Shown: piece by piece, positions 35,250-42,722 of the stretch | How the letters are laid out: the number at the start of each line of letters is the position of its first letter | Numbering within the stretch: the stretch's first letter is position 1 | NCBI RefSeq assembly: GCF_018310345.1 | Contig: NZ_JAGXBY010000006.1 | Coordinates: forward strand, 43,223 to 107,222 | DNA: 64,000 nucleotides | Reading direction: 5' to 3' | Source: Ornithinibacillus massiliensis | Lineage (GTDB): Bacteria > Bacillota > Bacilli > Bacillales > Amphibacillaceae | The notes under the pieces: model-generated | Told to the model about the DNA's origin: nothing | Database searches by the model: none | Seen by the model: the letters and a program-made list of their open reading frames with translations, nothing else | Position numbers and translations under genes: made by a program

Positions 35250-35413
35250 AAATAAATACTCCTTTCTTTTGGTATGTTAAACAAGAAAACCTTATTAAGG
35301 TTAACTAAAATAACGATTGTTTATAACTATTCAAATTTTTCGGAAAATATATTAGTAAAACATAAAAAATTTACGATACTAATATAAATAGGTAATAAAA
35401 GTGAGGTGTAAAC

Positions 35414-35704
35414 ATGTTAGTACAGACAATTATAACTATTGGAGCAATCTTGGCTGTAATTGGCATTGTTTTAGGGTTTGTATTGTTAAAAATGACCGGA
35501 GGCGAGGGGTATGTACCTTATTATCCAAGTGCCCTTCTAACTTTAGCAGGGATAGTGTTTGCTTGTATTGCTGCTCCGATGGACGTAATGGTAAGAGAAG
35601 TTGGACTAGGAGGATGGGCAATAGCAGCTCTTTTTGCAGCAGGTATTAGCTTTATCGTTACTAGTGTTAGCCATGCTTTTCAAATTCATGATAACGAAGC
35701 TTAA
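35414..35704 (+). CDS. Small membrane protein, function unknown
   Basis: A 96-residue protein with three hydrophobic segments (about 3-27, 39-58 and 67-87) joined by short loops, one of them GGEGYVPYYPS. AGGTG sits shortly before the ATG at 35414. It is divergent from the symporter gene and ends at a bidirectional terminator. I do not recognise the family; an overlapping frame starting at 35401 is a shadow. Confidence 0.6.
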   Translation: MLVQTIITIGAILAVIGIVLGFVLLKMTGGEGYVPYYPSALLTLAGIVFACIAAPMDVMVREVGLGGWAIAALFAAGISFIVTSVSHAFQIHDNEA

Positions 35705-35705
35705 A

Positions 35706-35742
35706 AAAACATCGCACAGATTGATTAACTGTGCGATGTTTT
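35706..35742. terminator. Bidirectional terminator between convergent genes
   Basis: AAAACATCGCACAG (35706-35719) pairs with CTGTGCGATGTTTT (35729-35742) in a perfect 14-bp stem, serving both the small membrane protein gene and cvfB. Confidence 0.9.
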
Positions 35743-35744
35743 CC

Positions 35745-36590
35745 TTATTTCAGATATGTTTTTCCATCTCGTTGTTCTATTTTTCCTTCTTTCATTAGCT
35801 TACCGAGCGCTCGTTTAAAAGCTGCTTTACTTATATTAAATGTCCCTCGAATGTCCTCAGGATCACTTTTATCACTGAATGGTATTACACCATCATGTTC
35901 CTCTAGATGAGTTAAAATTAGATCAGCATCATCGATCATTCCATGCTGTTTTAGCGGGCGAAGGGAAACATTTAATGTACCGTCAAAACGAACTTCAATC
36001 ACTCGTCCTTCGACAAGCTCACCTAAACGAGGCTCGGTTTTTCGTTCGGTATGATGGATAAATCCACGATAATGTTCATTAGTAAGTATGGTTGTACCTT
36101 CCCTGCTCGTATGATAAACACGACCTGTAACCTTTTGATTTAGCAATGATTCAGGTGCATGCTCGAATTCTCGCTGCATGACGCCTTCTGTTGCGGGAAT
36201 GGCCAGTAATCTTCCTTTTCTATCCTTACCTAAAGTTACAAATAGCATATCTTCTTCTTTAGGCCAAACATTTTCAAACAACGGTAAGTCATCTATAGAG
36301 ACTAGAAATTCCTTTGTCGTCCCAATATCAACAAATACCCCTAAATTAGGAAGAACACTAACAACCTTTGCCCATCCGTATTGATCCATAACGACTTCCG
36401 GAAGCTTAGTAGTTGCAGTTAAATTACCTTTTTTATCTTGATATAAGAAAACATCTACATCTTGCTCGACTTCTAATACGCTTTCTGTTTCATTATGGTG
36501 TAAAAGCGCTTCTGTCATATCCTTTTTTAGTACGTAACCACTATCAATTTTGCGATCAACTGTCATTGTTTGAATTGTACCAATTTCCAT
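35745..36590 (-). CDS. cvfB: CvfB/YitL-family S1-domain RNA-binding protein
   Basis: A 281-residue protein with S1-like beta-barrel domains (about 1-60, 65-130 and 145-215; the second has GWAKVVSVLPNLGVFVDIGT) and a C-terminal winged-helix (about 225-281: KSDPEDIRGTFNISKAAFKRALGKLMKEGKI). This layout is that of CvfB, first studied as a virulence regulator in Staphylococcus aureus, and of YitL in Bacillus. It binds RNA; its cellular targets are uncertain. The gene lies downstream of a long structured leader with a terminator-like hairpin, so its own expression may be controlled by attenuation. Confidence 0.88.
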   Translation of the reverse strand: MEIGTIQTMTVDRKIDSGYVLKKDMTEALLHHNETESVLEVEQDVDVFLYQDKKGNLTATTKLPEVVMDQYGWAKVVSVLPNLGVFVDIGTTKEFLVSIDDLPLFENVWPKEEDMLFVTLGKDRKGRLLAIPATEGVMQREFEHAPESLLNQKVTGRVYHTSREGTTILTNEHYRGFIHHTERKTEPRLGELVEGRVIEVRFDGTLNVSLRPLKQHGMIDDADLILTHLEEHDGVIPFSDKSDPEDIRGTFNISKAAFKRALGKLMKEGKIEQRDGKTYLK

Positions 36591-36619
36591 TTACGCTAAC
36601 CCTCTTTCTTATATGTATT

Positions 36620-36977
36620 GGAAAAGGGATACCCAAGTTATAGGGTACCCCTTATATTTCTAAAGTAACACATCGTTTATTTATATTTTATCCCAATTTG
36701 TTTTGGGTGGGAAATTCAATTCGTAATTAAGATTTATTATTAGTTGTTTTATTCGGTAACGCTTCCGAATTTCATAGAATTTCACTTTAACCGCGGTAAA
36801 TTTTCCACTGGATTGTTTAGCTTTTGCCAAAAGCAAGGAATCAATCCGATGTCTTCTAACTTAAGCAACGTAAGCCCTACCTGCTCTTACGTCCTTGCGA
36901 CCCCTTAGTCGCGCCAGTGTGAATAAGCATCAACAAAAACATTGTAGAATGCCAGATTCGAATGTTACTTTAGTAAC
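36620..36977 (-). ncRNA. Candidate structured leader RNA or small RNA upstream of cvfB
   Basis: A strong minus-strand promoter at 36984-37012 should start an RNA near 36977 running towards cvfB. Read on the minus strand, it opens with a GTTAC-TAAA-GTAAC hairpin. A CACTGG/CCAGTG pairing (about 36914-36919 with 36806-36811) then encloses several hairpins: GCGAC/GTCGC, ACGTAAG/CTTACGT, and GCTTT/AAAGC at 36820-36834. Later come ATTCGG/CCGAAT and a terminator-like 11-bp stem at 36624-36653 followed by TTTT. It ends about 30 bases before the cvfB start. No protein-coding frame is convincing. It does not match any riboswitch, T-box, RNase P, tmRNA or SRP pattern I know. It could be an attenuating leader or an independent RNA. 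Confidence 0.5.
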
Positions 36978-36983
36978 TAGTTC

Positions 36984-37012
36984 ATTATGGCATATATTAC
37001 TGTAATTGTCAA
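36984..37012 (-). promoter_or_regulatory. Strong sigma-A-type promoter for the cvfB leader
   Basis: On the minus strand TTGACA (37007-37012) and CATAAT (36984-36989) are separated by 17 bases. The -35 box overlaps the stop codon of the upstream ABC permease gene. Confidence 0.75.
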
Positions 37013-37671
37013 ATTGAGCTCTTAGTTTGAAAGGCTTTAGTAGTAATTGCAATAGATAAGCCATAAAAGATTAGCCCCAAAATAGGTAAAACTAGATAAG
37101 GATATACGACTATTTTTTCTTCAATCAATGGAATGATCCATTGGTCTAGATCATTAAAGATAAGGCTTGTTGTCATTCCTGATACAGTCACTAAAGCATC
37201 GATTGATATTAAAAAGGTAATAAAGAAACATACCAATATTAGGGTAGAAGGAATGACGAAAGAGCGAGTCACGACAAATAAAGGGATGTAAATGGCAATA
37301 ATTAATAATCCTAAGCTTAGTAAAACGACTATTTCCTTCCAACCAAAGGTATATATCGCGTAAGGAATTAAGTTTTCTAATAGCTGACCAACTGCAAACT
37401 GGTATAACACGGTGAAAATCCATACGATGGCGAAAGAAATATACCGGCTTATCATAATGGTTTTACGTTTTAGCGGTAAACTAGTTACAAAGGAATTTAT
37501 TCCTGCTCGATGATCTAGAAAGAATATAGATAGGATAATAACCTGTAATATGAATGCTAAACTAATCATAAATGGAGGCAATGATAAGATATAGCCTAGC
37601 GGGATTAATATGAGCGTATAGGTTATTAGACCTTTAGAAAGGATTAGGTCCCGAATTAATAAAGATTTCAA
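37009..37671 (-). CDS. ABC-2-type permease subunit, second of pair
   Basis: A 220-residue membrane protein with six predicted helices. It shares with the next protein a cytoplasmic-loop motif, here SLPLKRKTIMISRYISF, there SMPLNRKQIVRTRYVFL, so the two are paralogues of the ABC2_membrane_5-like group. With the ATPase they would form a heteromeric exporter or sensor transporter of the YtrBCD/bacitracin-type class. It is the last gene of the GntR-ABC operon, 12 bases after the previous permease gene. Confidence 0.8.
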   Translation of the reverse strand: MKSLLIRDLILSKGLITYTLILIPLGYILSLPPFMISLAFILQVIILSIFFLDHRAGINSFVTSLPLKRKTIMISRYISFAIVWIFTVLYQFAVGQLLENLIPYAIYTFGWKEIVVLLSLGLLIIAIYIPLFVVTRSFVIPSTLILVCFFITFLISIDALVTVSGMTTSLIFNDLDQWIIPLIEEKIVVYPYLVLPILGLIFYGLSIAITTKAFQTKSSI

Positions 37672-37683
37672 TGGATTAACCTC

Positions 37684-38328
37684 CTATTCCAAATCGAATT
37701 TTATAAAGAACCAATTAGATATTAGATAAGATACAAACATCACGAGTAACGAAACAACCAAAGGTATGACGAAAGGTTGTATATTCCAAAGGGCTTCAAT
37801 GAGAGATGCAATTTTGTCATCTAGTGTGATATATGGATTTCCTCTACTGATGCTATACGTGAAGACGATAACAAAATGGGAAACCATAAACACCGACACG
37901 GCATGCATAAAGTTTTTAATAAGATAAAAAATTGGTAAATAAATAGCTAACAGTACCGTAAAAATGACAAAATAATGGACGATATCTTTTGCAGTTAAGT
38001 AAGTAAAGTTTCCTAGGTATAGGTTGTTGATTGCAATCGAATCGACTAACCAAATGAAAAGCATGAATACGATTGTCAATGAATACAAAAATACGTATCT
38101 TGTTCGAACGATTTGCTTTCGATTTAGTGGCATACTGACTAGAGAGCGCAGTACATGATGCTGATAATCGAAATAAAACAATAAAATTAGAAATCCTAAT
38201 ATGACAGTCATGTTTATTCCCATACTGTTTACATGGAATAGATAAGTTAGGAGAATAAACAAGGCAAAGAGAATGATGTATAGACGAGAAATCTTTAAAT
38301 CTTTAACATATAATTGTTTCAAGTGCAC
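37684..38328 (-). CDS. ABC-2-type permease subunit, first of pair
   Basis: A 214-residue six-helix membrane protein and paralogue of the product at 37009-37671 (shared SMPLNRKQIVRTRY-type loop). Its start codon shares one base with the stop codon of the ATPase gene, so the subunits are probably co-translated. Substrates of such transporters include cell-wall-active peptides and lipids; nothing in the sequence tells which here. Confidence 0.8.
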   Translation of the reverse strand: MHLKQLYVKDLKISRLYIILFALFILLTYLFHVNSMGINMTVILGFLILLFYFDYQHHVLRSLVSMPLNRKQIVRTRYVFLYSLTIVFMLFIWLVDSIAINNLYLGNFTYLTAKDIVHYFVIFTVLLAIYLPIFYLIKNFMHAVSVFMVSHFVIVFTYSISRGNPYITLDDKIASLIEALWNIQPFVIPLVVSLLVMFVSYLISNWFFIKFDLE

Positions 38329-39176
38329 TACTCCTTCCTCGTCATGAAATACATAATATCTTCTAATGTAGCTTTTTCAATGAAGACATCCTGTCCGAAA
38401 GGTTTAAATAAGGCTGGATTTCCCTCGAATAAGCCCTGAAAACCAGTGTTGGATAGTTGTAACCCAGAAAATAGTTCTCTTGTGTCATCATCTATCAGCT
38501 CTTTTTTTCCCTTCACTACATGGAAAGTCTCTTTAATTTCCTCCATACTTTTTTGGAAGAGAATTTTTCCTTGATAGATAAAGATAATATAATCGGCAAT
38601 TCGATCTAAATCTGTTGTGATATGTGAGGAAAGGAAAATGGTTTGTTTTTCATTAATCATGAGATCTTGTAATAAATCAAGAAGCTCTCTACGGAATATC
38701 GGATCAAGGCCAGAAGTAGGTTCATCCATGACGATAAATTCAGGTTCATGACTTAAGGCAAATAGGAGGGAGGTCTTCATTTTCATCCCTTTTGAAAACT
38801 TTTTTACCTTCTTTCTTAATGGAAGTTCAAATTGCGCCAAATATCGCTGAAAAAGATTTTCATTCCATGTTTTATAGAGTGGTGCAATAAAAGCTTTCAT
38901 ATTAGCAATTGTAAAATCCTCATACATGTAGAGATCATCATAAACAAAGCCAATTCTTTGTTTGTTGTGATGATTTTTATGGGAGTTTCCAAAGATTCGT
39001 ATGTCTCCTTTGTCAATTTGTAATAAATTCATCATCATTTGGATAGTAGTTGTTTTTCCGCTTCCATTTGGTCCAATAAAGCCAGTTATAAAGCCTGTTG
39101 GTATCGTAAAAGAAAGGTTTTGGATGGTGAAGTCCTTTCGATTTTTTGCGACGTTTTTGAATTCAACAGTATTCAT
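38328..39176 (-). CDS. ABC transporter ATP-binding protein (YtrB-like)
   Basis: A 282-residue ATPase with Walker A GPNGSGKTT (about 36-44), Q-loop region IGFVYDDLYMYEDF, signature FSKGMKMK (LSGGQ variant), Walker B EFIVMDEPTSGLDP and switch His in LSSHIT. The C-terminal tail of about 70 residues is typical of exporters of the DrrA/BcrA/YtrB class. It energises the two permeases encoded downstream. The gene overlaps the regulator gene by four bases, placing it in the same operon. Confidence 0.9.
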   Translation of the reverse strand: MNTVEFKNVAKNRKDFTIQNLSFTIPTGFITGFIGPNGSGKTTTIQMMMNLLQIDKGDIRIFGNSHKNHHNKQRIGFVYDDLYMYEDFTIANMKAFIAPLYKTWNENLFQRYLAQFELPLRKKVKKFSKGMKMKTSLLFALSHEPEFIVMDEPTSGLDPIFRRELLDLLQDLMINEKQTIFLSSHITTDLDRIADYIIFIYQGKILFQKSMEEIKETFHVVKGKKELIDDDTRELFSGLQLSNTGFQGLFEGNPALFKPFGQDVFIEKATLEDIMYFMTRKE

Positions 39177-39553
39177 CGGCTCTCCTCCTCGTAATAGATG
39201 TTAAGCATTTCTAGTAATTCTTCCTTTGAAAGTCCAAGTTGTTTACTGGCGATTACAAGCTTCTCTAATTCATTTTCCAATTCTCGAATTTGCCACTCGC
39301 GTAAAACATGCGGCTGTTGCCCTGCAACGAAAGTTCCTTTTCCAACGGTTGAAACGAGGAAACCTTCCTTTTCTAACTCTTCATACGCTCGTTTTGTTGT
39401 GATGACACTAACCTTTAAATCTTTTGCTAGAGAACGCATCGATGGAAGTGCATCTCCTTCCTTTAGATCACCGGAGAAAATTTGCTGTTTTATTTGCTCT
39501 TTAATCTGGAGAAACAATGGATCCTTGTTGCTAGATGAGATAATTAGGTTCAT
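39173..39553 (-). CDS. GntR-family regulator, YtrA subfamily
   Basis: A 126-residue repressor-type protein: winged helix-turn-helix at about 8-75 (PLFLQIKEQIKQQIFSGDL ... PSMRSLAKDLKVS) with a short helical C terminus (about 85-126) rather than a large effector domain, which defines the YtrA group. The ATG at 39553 follows AGGAGG; the longer frame from 39634 runs through the operator. In Bacillus such proteins repress their own ABC operon until cell-wall-active antibiotics appear; the same is likely here. Confidence 0.88.
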   Translation of the reverse strand: MNLIISSSNKDPLFLQIKEQIKQQIFSGDLKEGDALPSMRSLAKDLKVSVITTKRAYEELEKEGFLVSTVGKGTFVAGQQPHVLREWQIRELENELEKLVIASKQLGLSKEELLEMLNIYYEEESR

Positions 39554-39586
39554 GCTTACACCTCCTAATAAATGTTTATATTGTAT

Positions 39587-39606
39587 ATATTGTATATACA
39601 CAATAT
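39587..39606. promoter_or_regulatory. Palindromic operator of the GntR-ABC operon
   Basis: ATATTGT (39587-39593), a 6-base centre and ACAATAT (39600-39606) form a perfect inverted repeat about 34 bases before the regulator start. A second partial ATATTGTATATA copy overlaps on the left. It is a likely site for YtrA-type autorepression. Confidence 0.6.
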
Positions 39607-39716
39607 ATAAGTTGAGAATAAAAAAGTCAACCATAATTCTGAAATTAATTTACAAGATAAACAAAAAGTGAGATACAATGTATAGTGTAAATGAAGCGTA
39701 ATGGGGTCGAGAAGAA

Positions 39717-40616
39717 ATGAGCATATTTTTTAATGTCATCCTTCCAGTAATAGCGGTATTTGGTGCAGGATTTATATTGCAGCGGTTTAAACCAATTGAT
39801 ATTAGGGCAGTGTCAACACTATTTATCTATGTATTTCTACCAGCATTAGTATTTACGAAATTATATGAAGCGACATTTGATAGAAGCTATACGATATTAT
39901 TGATTTTTGCATTTGTTCAATTGGGTTTGATGATAAGTTTAAGCAAATTAGCTAAGCACATATTTAAATGGTCCCATTCAGTGGAAAGTGCTTCAATATT
40001 AACAGCAGGATTTATGAATGCCGGTAATTACGGAGTACCTGTGATTATGTTTGCTATTGGAGAACAAGCATTACCATATGCCATATTTTTTATGGTTATT
40101 CAGACGATGTTCATGAATTCTTTTGGGGTGTATTATGCATCTAGGAGTTCTAGTGGGATTAGGCGAGCGGTTATGAAGGTCTTTACATTGCCAGCTACTT
40201 ATGCGGCATTAATCGCCATAATATTACAAAATATTTCCTGGGAAATACCGGAAACTGTCTATTCCACACTTTCGATGGTCGGTGGAGCGGCAATTCCAGT
40301 AATGATGGTAATCCTAGGAATGCAGTTAGCATCAATCACTTCTATTACATTTAATTGGCAAGTCATTATTTCTACCGTATCGATAAGAATGTTAATTGGG
40401 CCTCTAATTGCGTTCGGTTTTATAAATCTAGTAGATGTCGATCCAATAGTCGCAGCGGTCTTAATAATTGTAGCATCCATGCCTAGTGCAGCAACGACAA
40501 CGATGTATGCAATACAGTTCGATACAGAACCAGAATTAGTATCAAGTATTACATTGGTTTCCACATTATTCAGTATAGTTTCGATAACTGTGTTATTAAA
40601 TATGATTCCATATTAA
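39717..40616 (+). CDS. AEC-family transporter (auxin efflux carrier fold)
   Basis: A 299-residue membrane protein with about ten helices in two inverted repeats. The motif GFMNAGNYGVPVIMFAIGE at about 98-116 is the conserved helix-break region of the family, and ASMPSAATTTMYAIQFD lies near the C terminus. Bacterial members move malate, malonate or other carboxylates; no substrate can be assigned. The start has GGGTCGAGAAG upstream, a weak site. It is divergent from the GntR-ABC operon, and a repeat element separates it from the aromatic cluster, so membership of that cluster is doubtful. Confidence 0.85.
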   Translation: MSIFFNVILPVIAVFGAGFILQRFKPIDIRAVSTLFIYVFLPALVFTKLYEATFDRSYTILLIFAFVQLGLMISLSKLAKHIFKWSHSVESASILTAGFMNAGNYGVPVIMFAIGEQALPYAIFFMVIQTMFMNSFGVYYASRSSSGIRRAVMKVFTLPATYAALIAIILQNISWEIPETVYSTLSMVGGAAIPVMMVILGMQLASITSITFNWQVIISTVSIRMLIGPLIAFGFINLVDVDPIVAAVLIIVASMPSAATTTMYAIQFDTEPELVSSITLVSTLFSIVSITVLLNMIPY

Positions 40617-40722
40617 TAGTAGATTAGACAAGGTCTCTTGTTATGATTTCCAAGTGTTTACACCATGCCAACTAAGAATTAGAATGATAGTTCTATATGG
40701 TACTTATCACTATAGAGACTAG

Positions 40723-40877
40723 GGTTGGACAAAAAATAATTATTTAAAGGAAAAAACGAATGATAACTAAAGACCTTACTCCGTAGGGTGGTTAGTCGAC
40801 TAGAGGAGTCACCCTTTTCCTAGCCACCCGCTGGAGTGTGACCGCGTGTCATTCGGTTTTTCATTTATGCACCAACC
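40723..40877. repeat. Short interspersed element with terminal inverted repeats
   Basis: Left arm 40723-40764 (GGTTGGACAAAAAAT ... CGAATGAT) and right arm 40848-40877 (GTCATTCGG ... ACCAACC) are imperfect inverted repeats. The 155-base element has a short core with GGTGG/CCACC pairing and lacks the longer core of its relatives at 1-305 and 33280-33553. It fills about half of the 320-base gap between the AEC gene and the regulator gene. Confidence 0.7.
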
Positions 40878-40900
40878 TTTCAAGTTTTGTTTTCAGAATA

Positions 40901-40932
40901 TTGACATTATATATCATTTCCTATACTATAAT
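40901..40932 (+). promoter_or_regulatory. Promoter of the GntR/FadR regulator gene, possibly leaderless
   Basis: TTGACA at 40901-40906 is followed by TACTAT at 40924-40929 (17-base spacer) or TATAAT at 40927-40932. Either places the transcription start at or next to the ATG at 40937, and no Shine-Dalgarno sequence is present. Confidence 0.5.
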
Positions 40933-40936
40933 AAGT

Positions 40937-41611
40937 ATGATGATAAAAGAAAACAAACAGCAAAAAGTATATCGAATAATAAAAGGAAGAATTATAGAAC
41001 GAGAATATGTTCCAGGTCAACGAATTGTTATCGACCAAATAGCGAAGGAGCTGGAAACAAGTTCGATACCAGTACGTGAGGCGATTAGGCAATTAGAAGC
41101 AGAGCGTTTAGTTGTCTATAAGCGGAATGTCGGGCCTGTTGTAGCAGAAGTAAATGAGTCGGACTATTTGGATACTGTTCGTGTTCTAGCGTTACTGGAG
41201 GGCTATGCAGCATCGCTTGCAGCACGGAATTTTCCGCAAGAAAAGCTAGTTCAGTTAAAGCAGTTAAATGAGCAAATGGAGGAGGCTTTAGAGGATTTTG
41301 ACATTATCCAGTTTAGCAAACGAAACGCTATATTTCATCGAATCATTTGCGAACAATGTGGTAATACATACTTATTAGAAACGATTCAGAATACGTGGAA
41401 TCGTATTGATTCCATCCGAGGGACTGGATCAACACTTTATTCAAAGCGGGTAAAAGAATCAATTGAAGAACATAAGGAAATTATTAACCTATTAGAAGCA
41501 GGGGATGGAGAACAATTAGAAGTGGTTGCTAGAGAACATAAAATAAAAACGGCTCTCAACTTCGAAAAAAGAAGAAAGAACCTAATTGATACCAATATTT
41601 TTCCTTCATAA
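40937..41611 (+). CDS. GntR-family regulator, FadR/FCD subfamily
   Basis: A 224-residue regulator: winged helix-turn-helix at about 8-75 (VYRIIKGRIIEREYVPGQRI ... IPVREAIRQLEAERLV) and an all-helical FCD ligand-binding domain (about 82-210), with metal or ligand residues in the RNAIFHRII and VKESIEEHKEII segments. I start it at the first ATG (40937); an ATG also follows at 40940. It directly precedes the 4-hydroxyphenylacetate genes and probably represses them until an aromatic intermediate binds. A candidate operator lies at 41723-41738. Confidence 0.85.
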   Translation: MMIKENKQQKVYRIIKGRIIEREYVPGQRIVIDQIAKELETSSIPVREAIRQLEAERLVVYKRNVGPVVAEVNESDYLDTVRVLALLEGYAASLAARNFPQEKLVQLKQLNEQMEEALEDFDIIQFSKRNAIFHRIICEQCGNTYLLETIQNTWNRIDSIRGTGSTLYSKRVKESIEEHKEIINLLEAGDGEQLEVVAREHKIKTALNFEKRRKNLIDTNIFPS

Positions 41612-41707
41612 GAGGTGAACTAGAGATAAGATCTAGTTCTTTTTTTTAGACTAGAATCCTAGCAAACTGCTAGTGGCATATCCAGCTAAAACTACAAAAA
41701 TTCTATG

Positions 41708-41738
41708 TTGACATAACATATGAAATCATATATGATTT
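41708..41738 (+). promoter_or_regulatory. Promoter and palindromic operator of the aromatic degradation cluster
   Basis: TTGACA (41708-41713) and TATGAT (41731-41736) have a 17-base spacer. A perfect 16-bp palindrome AAATCATATATGATTT at 41723-41738 covers the -10 box, an ideal place for the adjacent FCD-type GntR protein to block transcription. Confidence 0.75.
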
Positions 41739-41788
41739 AATTGTTCTGAAAATTAATATTAATGAAAACAATGAGGTGAGGTAATCAA

Positions 41789-42709
41789 ATGGCTTTTGAA
41801 GAGGCGAAGGAACGATTAAGAGGCTCGATTGCACCGGTGATTACACCTTTTAAGGAAGATGAGCAGATTGATTTTGATAAGTTTCAGGAATTAATTAATT
41901 GGCAAATTGCTAGTGGAAGTCATGGTATTTCCGTAACAGGTACTTCGGGTGAACCAAGCTCCATGTCCGAAGAAGAGCGTATTCAAGTAATGGAAATTGC
42001 CTGTAAAACAGTGAATGGTAGAGTTCCCTTTATACCAGGAACTGGATCAACTAACCACCAAGAAACACTCCGCATGACAAAAGCAGCACAAGAAATGGGA
42101 GCAGATGCTGCTATGGTCATTGTCCCATACTACAATAAACCTAACCAACACGCATTATACAAACACTTCAAAGCAATCGCAGATTCAGTAGACATTCCTA
42201 TCATTTTATACAATATACCAGGTCGAACAGCGATAAATTTGGAAGCGGTTACAATTTCAAGGCTTGCAGAGGACTGTCCAAATATTATCGGAGTGAAAGA
42301 ATCGAATAAGGACTTTGAACATGTCAATAGCGTACTACTTCATTGTGGGCGAGATTTTAACTTATATTCTGGAATTGAGGTGCTTTGCTATCCAATGCTT
42401 GCTATTGGAGGAGCTGGCCATATTAGTGCGACTGCAAATGTAGCTCCTAGGGAAGTTGCAGAGGTATATAACCGATGGGCAATGGGGGATATAAAGAGCG
42501 CTCAGGATTTACATTATGAATTAATGCCATTAAATGATGTGCTTTTCCGGGATACTAATCCAGCCCCTGTCAAAGCTGCATTAGGGATGATGGGGAAAAT
42601 TAAGCCGATACTTAGAAAGCCGTTAGATGTTCCTTCACCTGAAATCCGGGCTGAGATTAGAGAAGTATTATTAAATTACCAGCTTATTACAGAAGATGTC
42701 CAACTGTAA
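41789..42709 (+). CDS. hpaI: DapA-family aldolase, probable HpaI function
   Basis: A 306-residue TIM-barrel Schiff-base aldolase of the dihydrodipicolinate synthase/NAL superfamily. Lys170 in GVKESN forms the Schiff base, Tyr141 in LYNIPGRT is the catalytic Tyr, and VTGTSGEPSSM is the substrate carboxylate loop (GTTGE in true DapA). As first gene of the homoprotocatechuate cluster it most likely splits 4-hydroxy-2-oxoheptanedioate into pyruvate and succinate semialdehyde, the step done by the unrelated class II HpaI in Escherichia coli. A lysine-pathway DapA is less likely in this context. The ATG follows GAGGTGAGG. Confidence 0.75.
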   Translation: MAFEEAKERLRGSIAPVITPFKEDEQIDFDKFQELINWQIASGSHGISVTGTSGEPSSMSEEERIQVMEIACKTVNGRVPFIPGTGSTNHQETLRMTKAAQEMGADAAMVIVPYYNKPNQHALYKHFKAIADSVDIPIILYNIPGRTAINLEAVTISRLAEDCPNIIGVKESNKDFEHVNSVLLHCGRDFNLYSGIEVLCYPMLAIGGAGHISATANVAPREVAEVYNRWAMGDIKSAQDLHYELMPLNDVLFRDTNPAPVKAALGMMGKIKPILRKPLDVPSPEIRAEIREVLLNYQLITEDVQL

Positions 42710-42722
42710 GGAGGGACTGTAA

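Noticed and set aside
36790..36812. T-box-like ACCGCGG sequence in the cvfB leader
   Set aside because: The usual GGGTGG-x-ACCGCG context and specifier and AGTA elements are absent, and the downstream gene is not an amino-acid gene.
39717..40616. AEC transporter as part of the aromatic degradation cluster
   Set aside because: A repeat element and a separate regulator promoter lie between them, and nothing in the sequence links the substrate.
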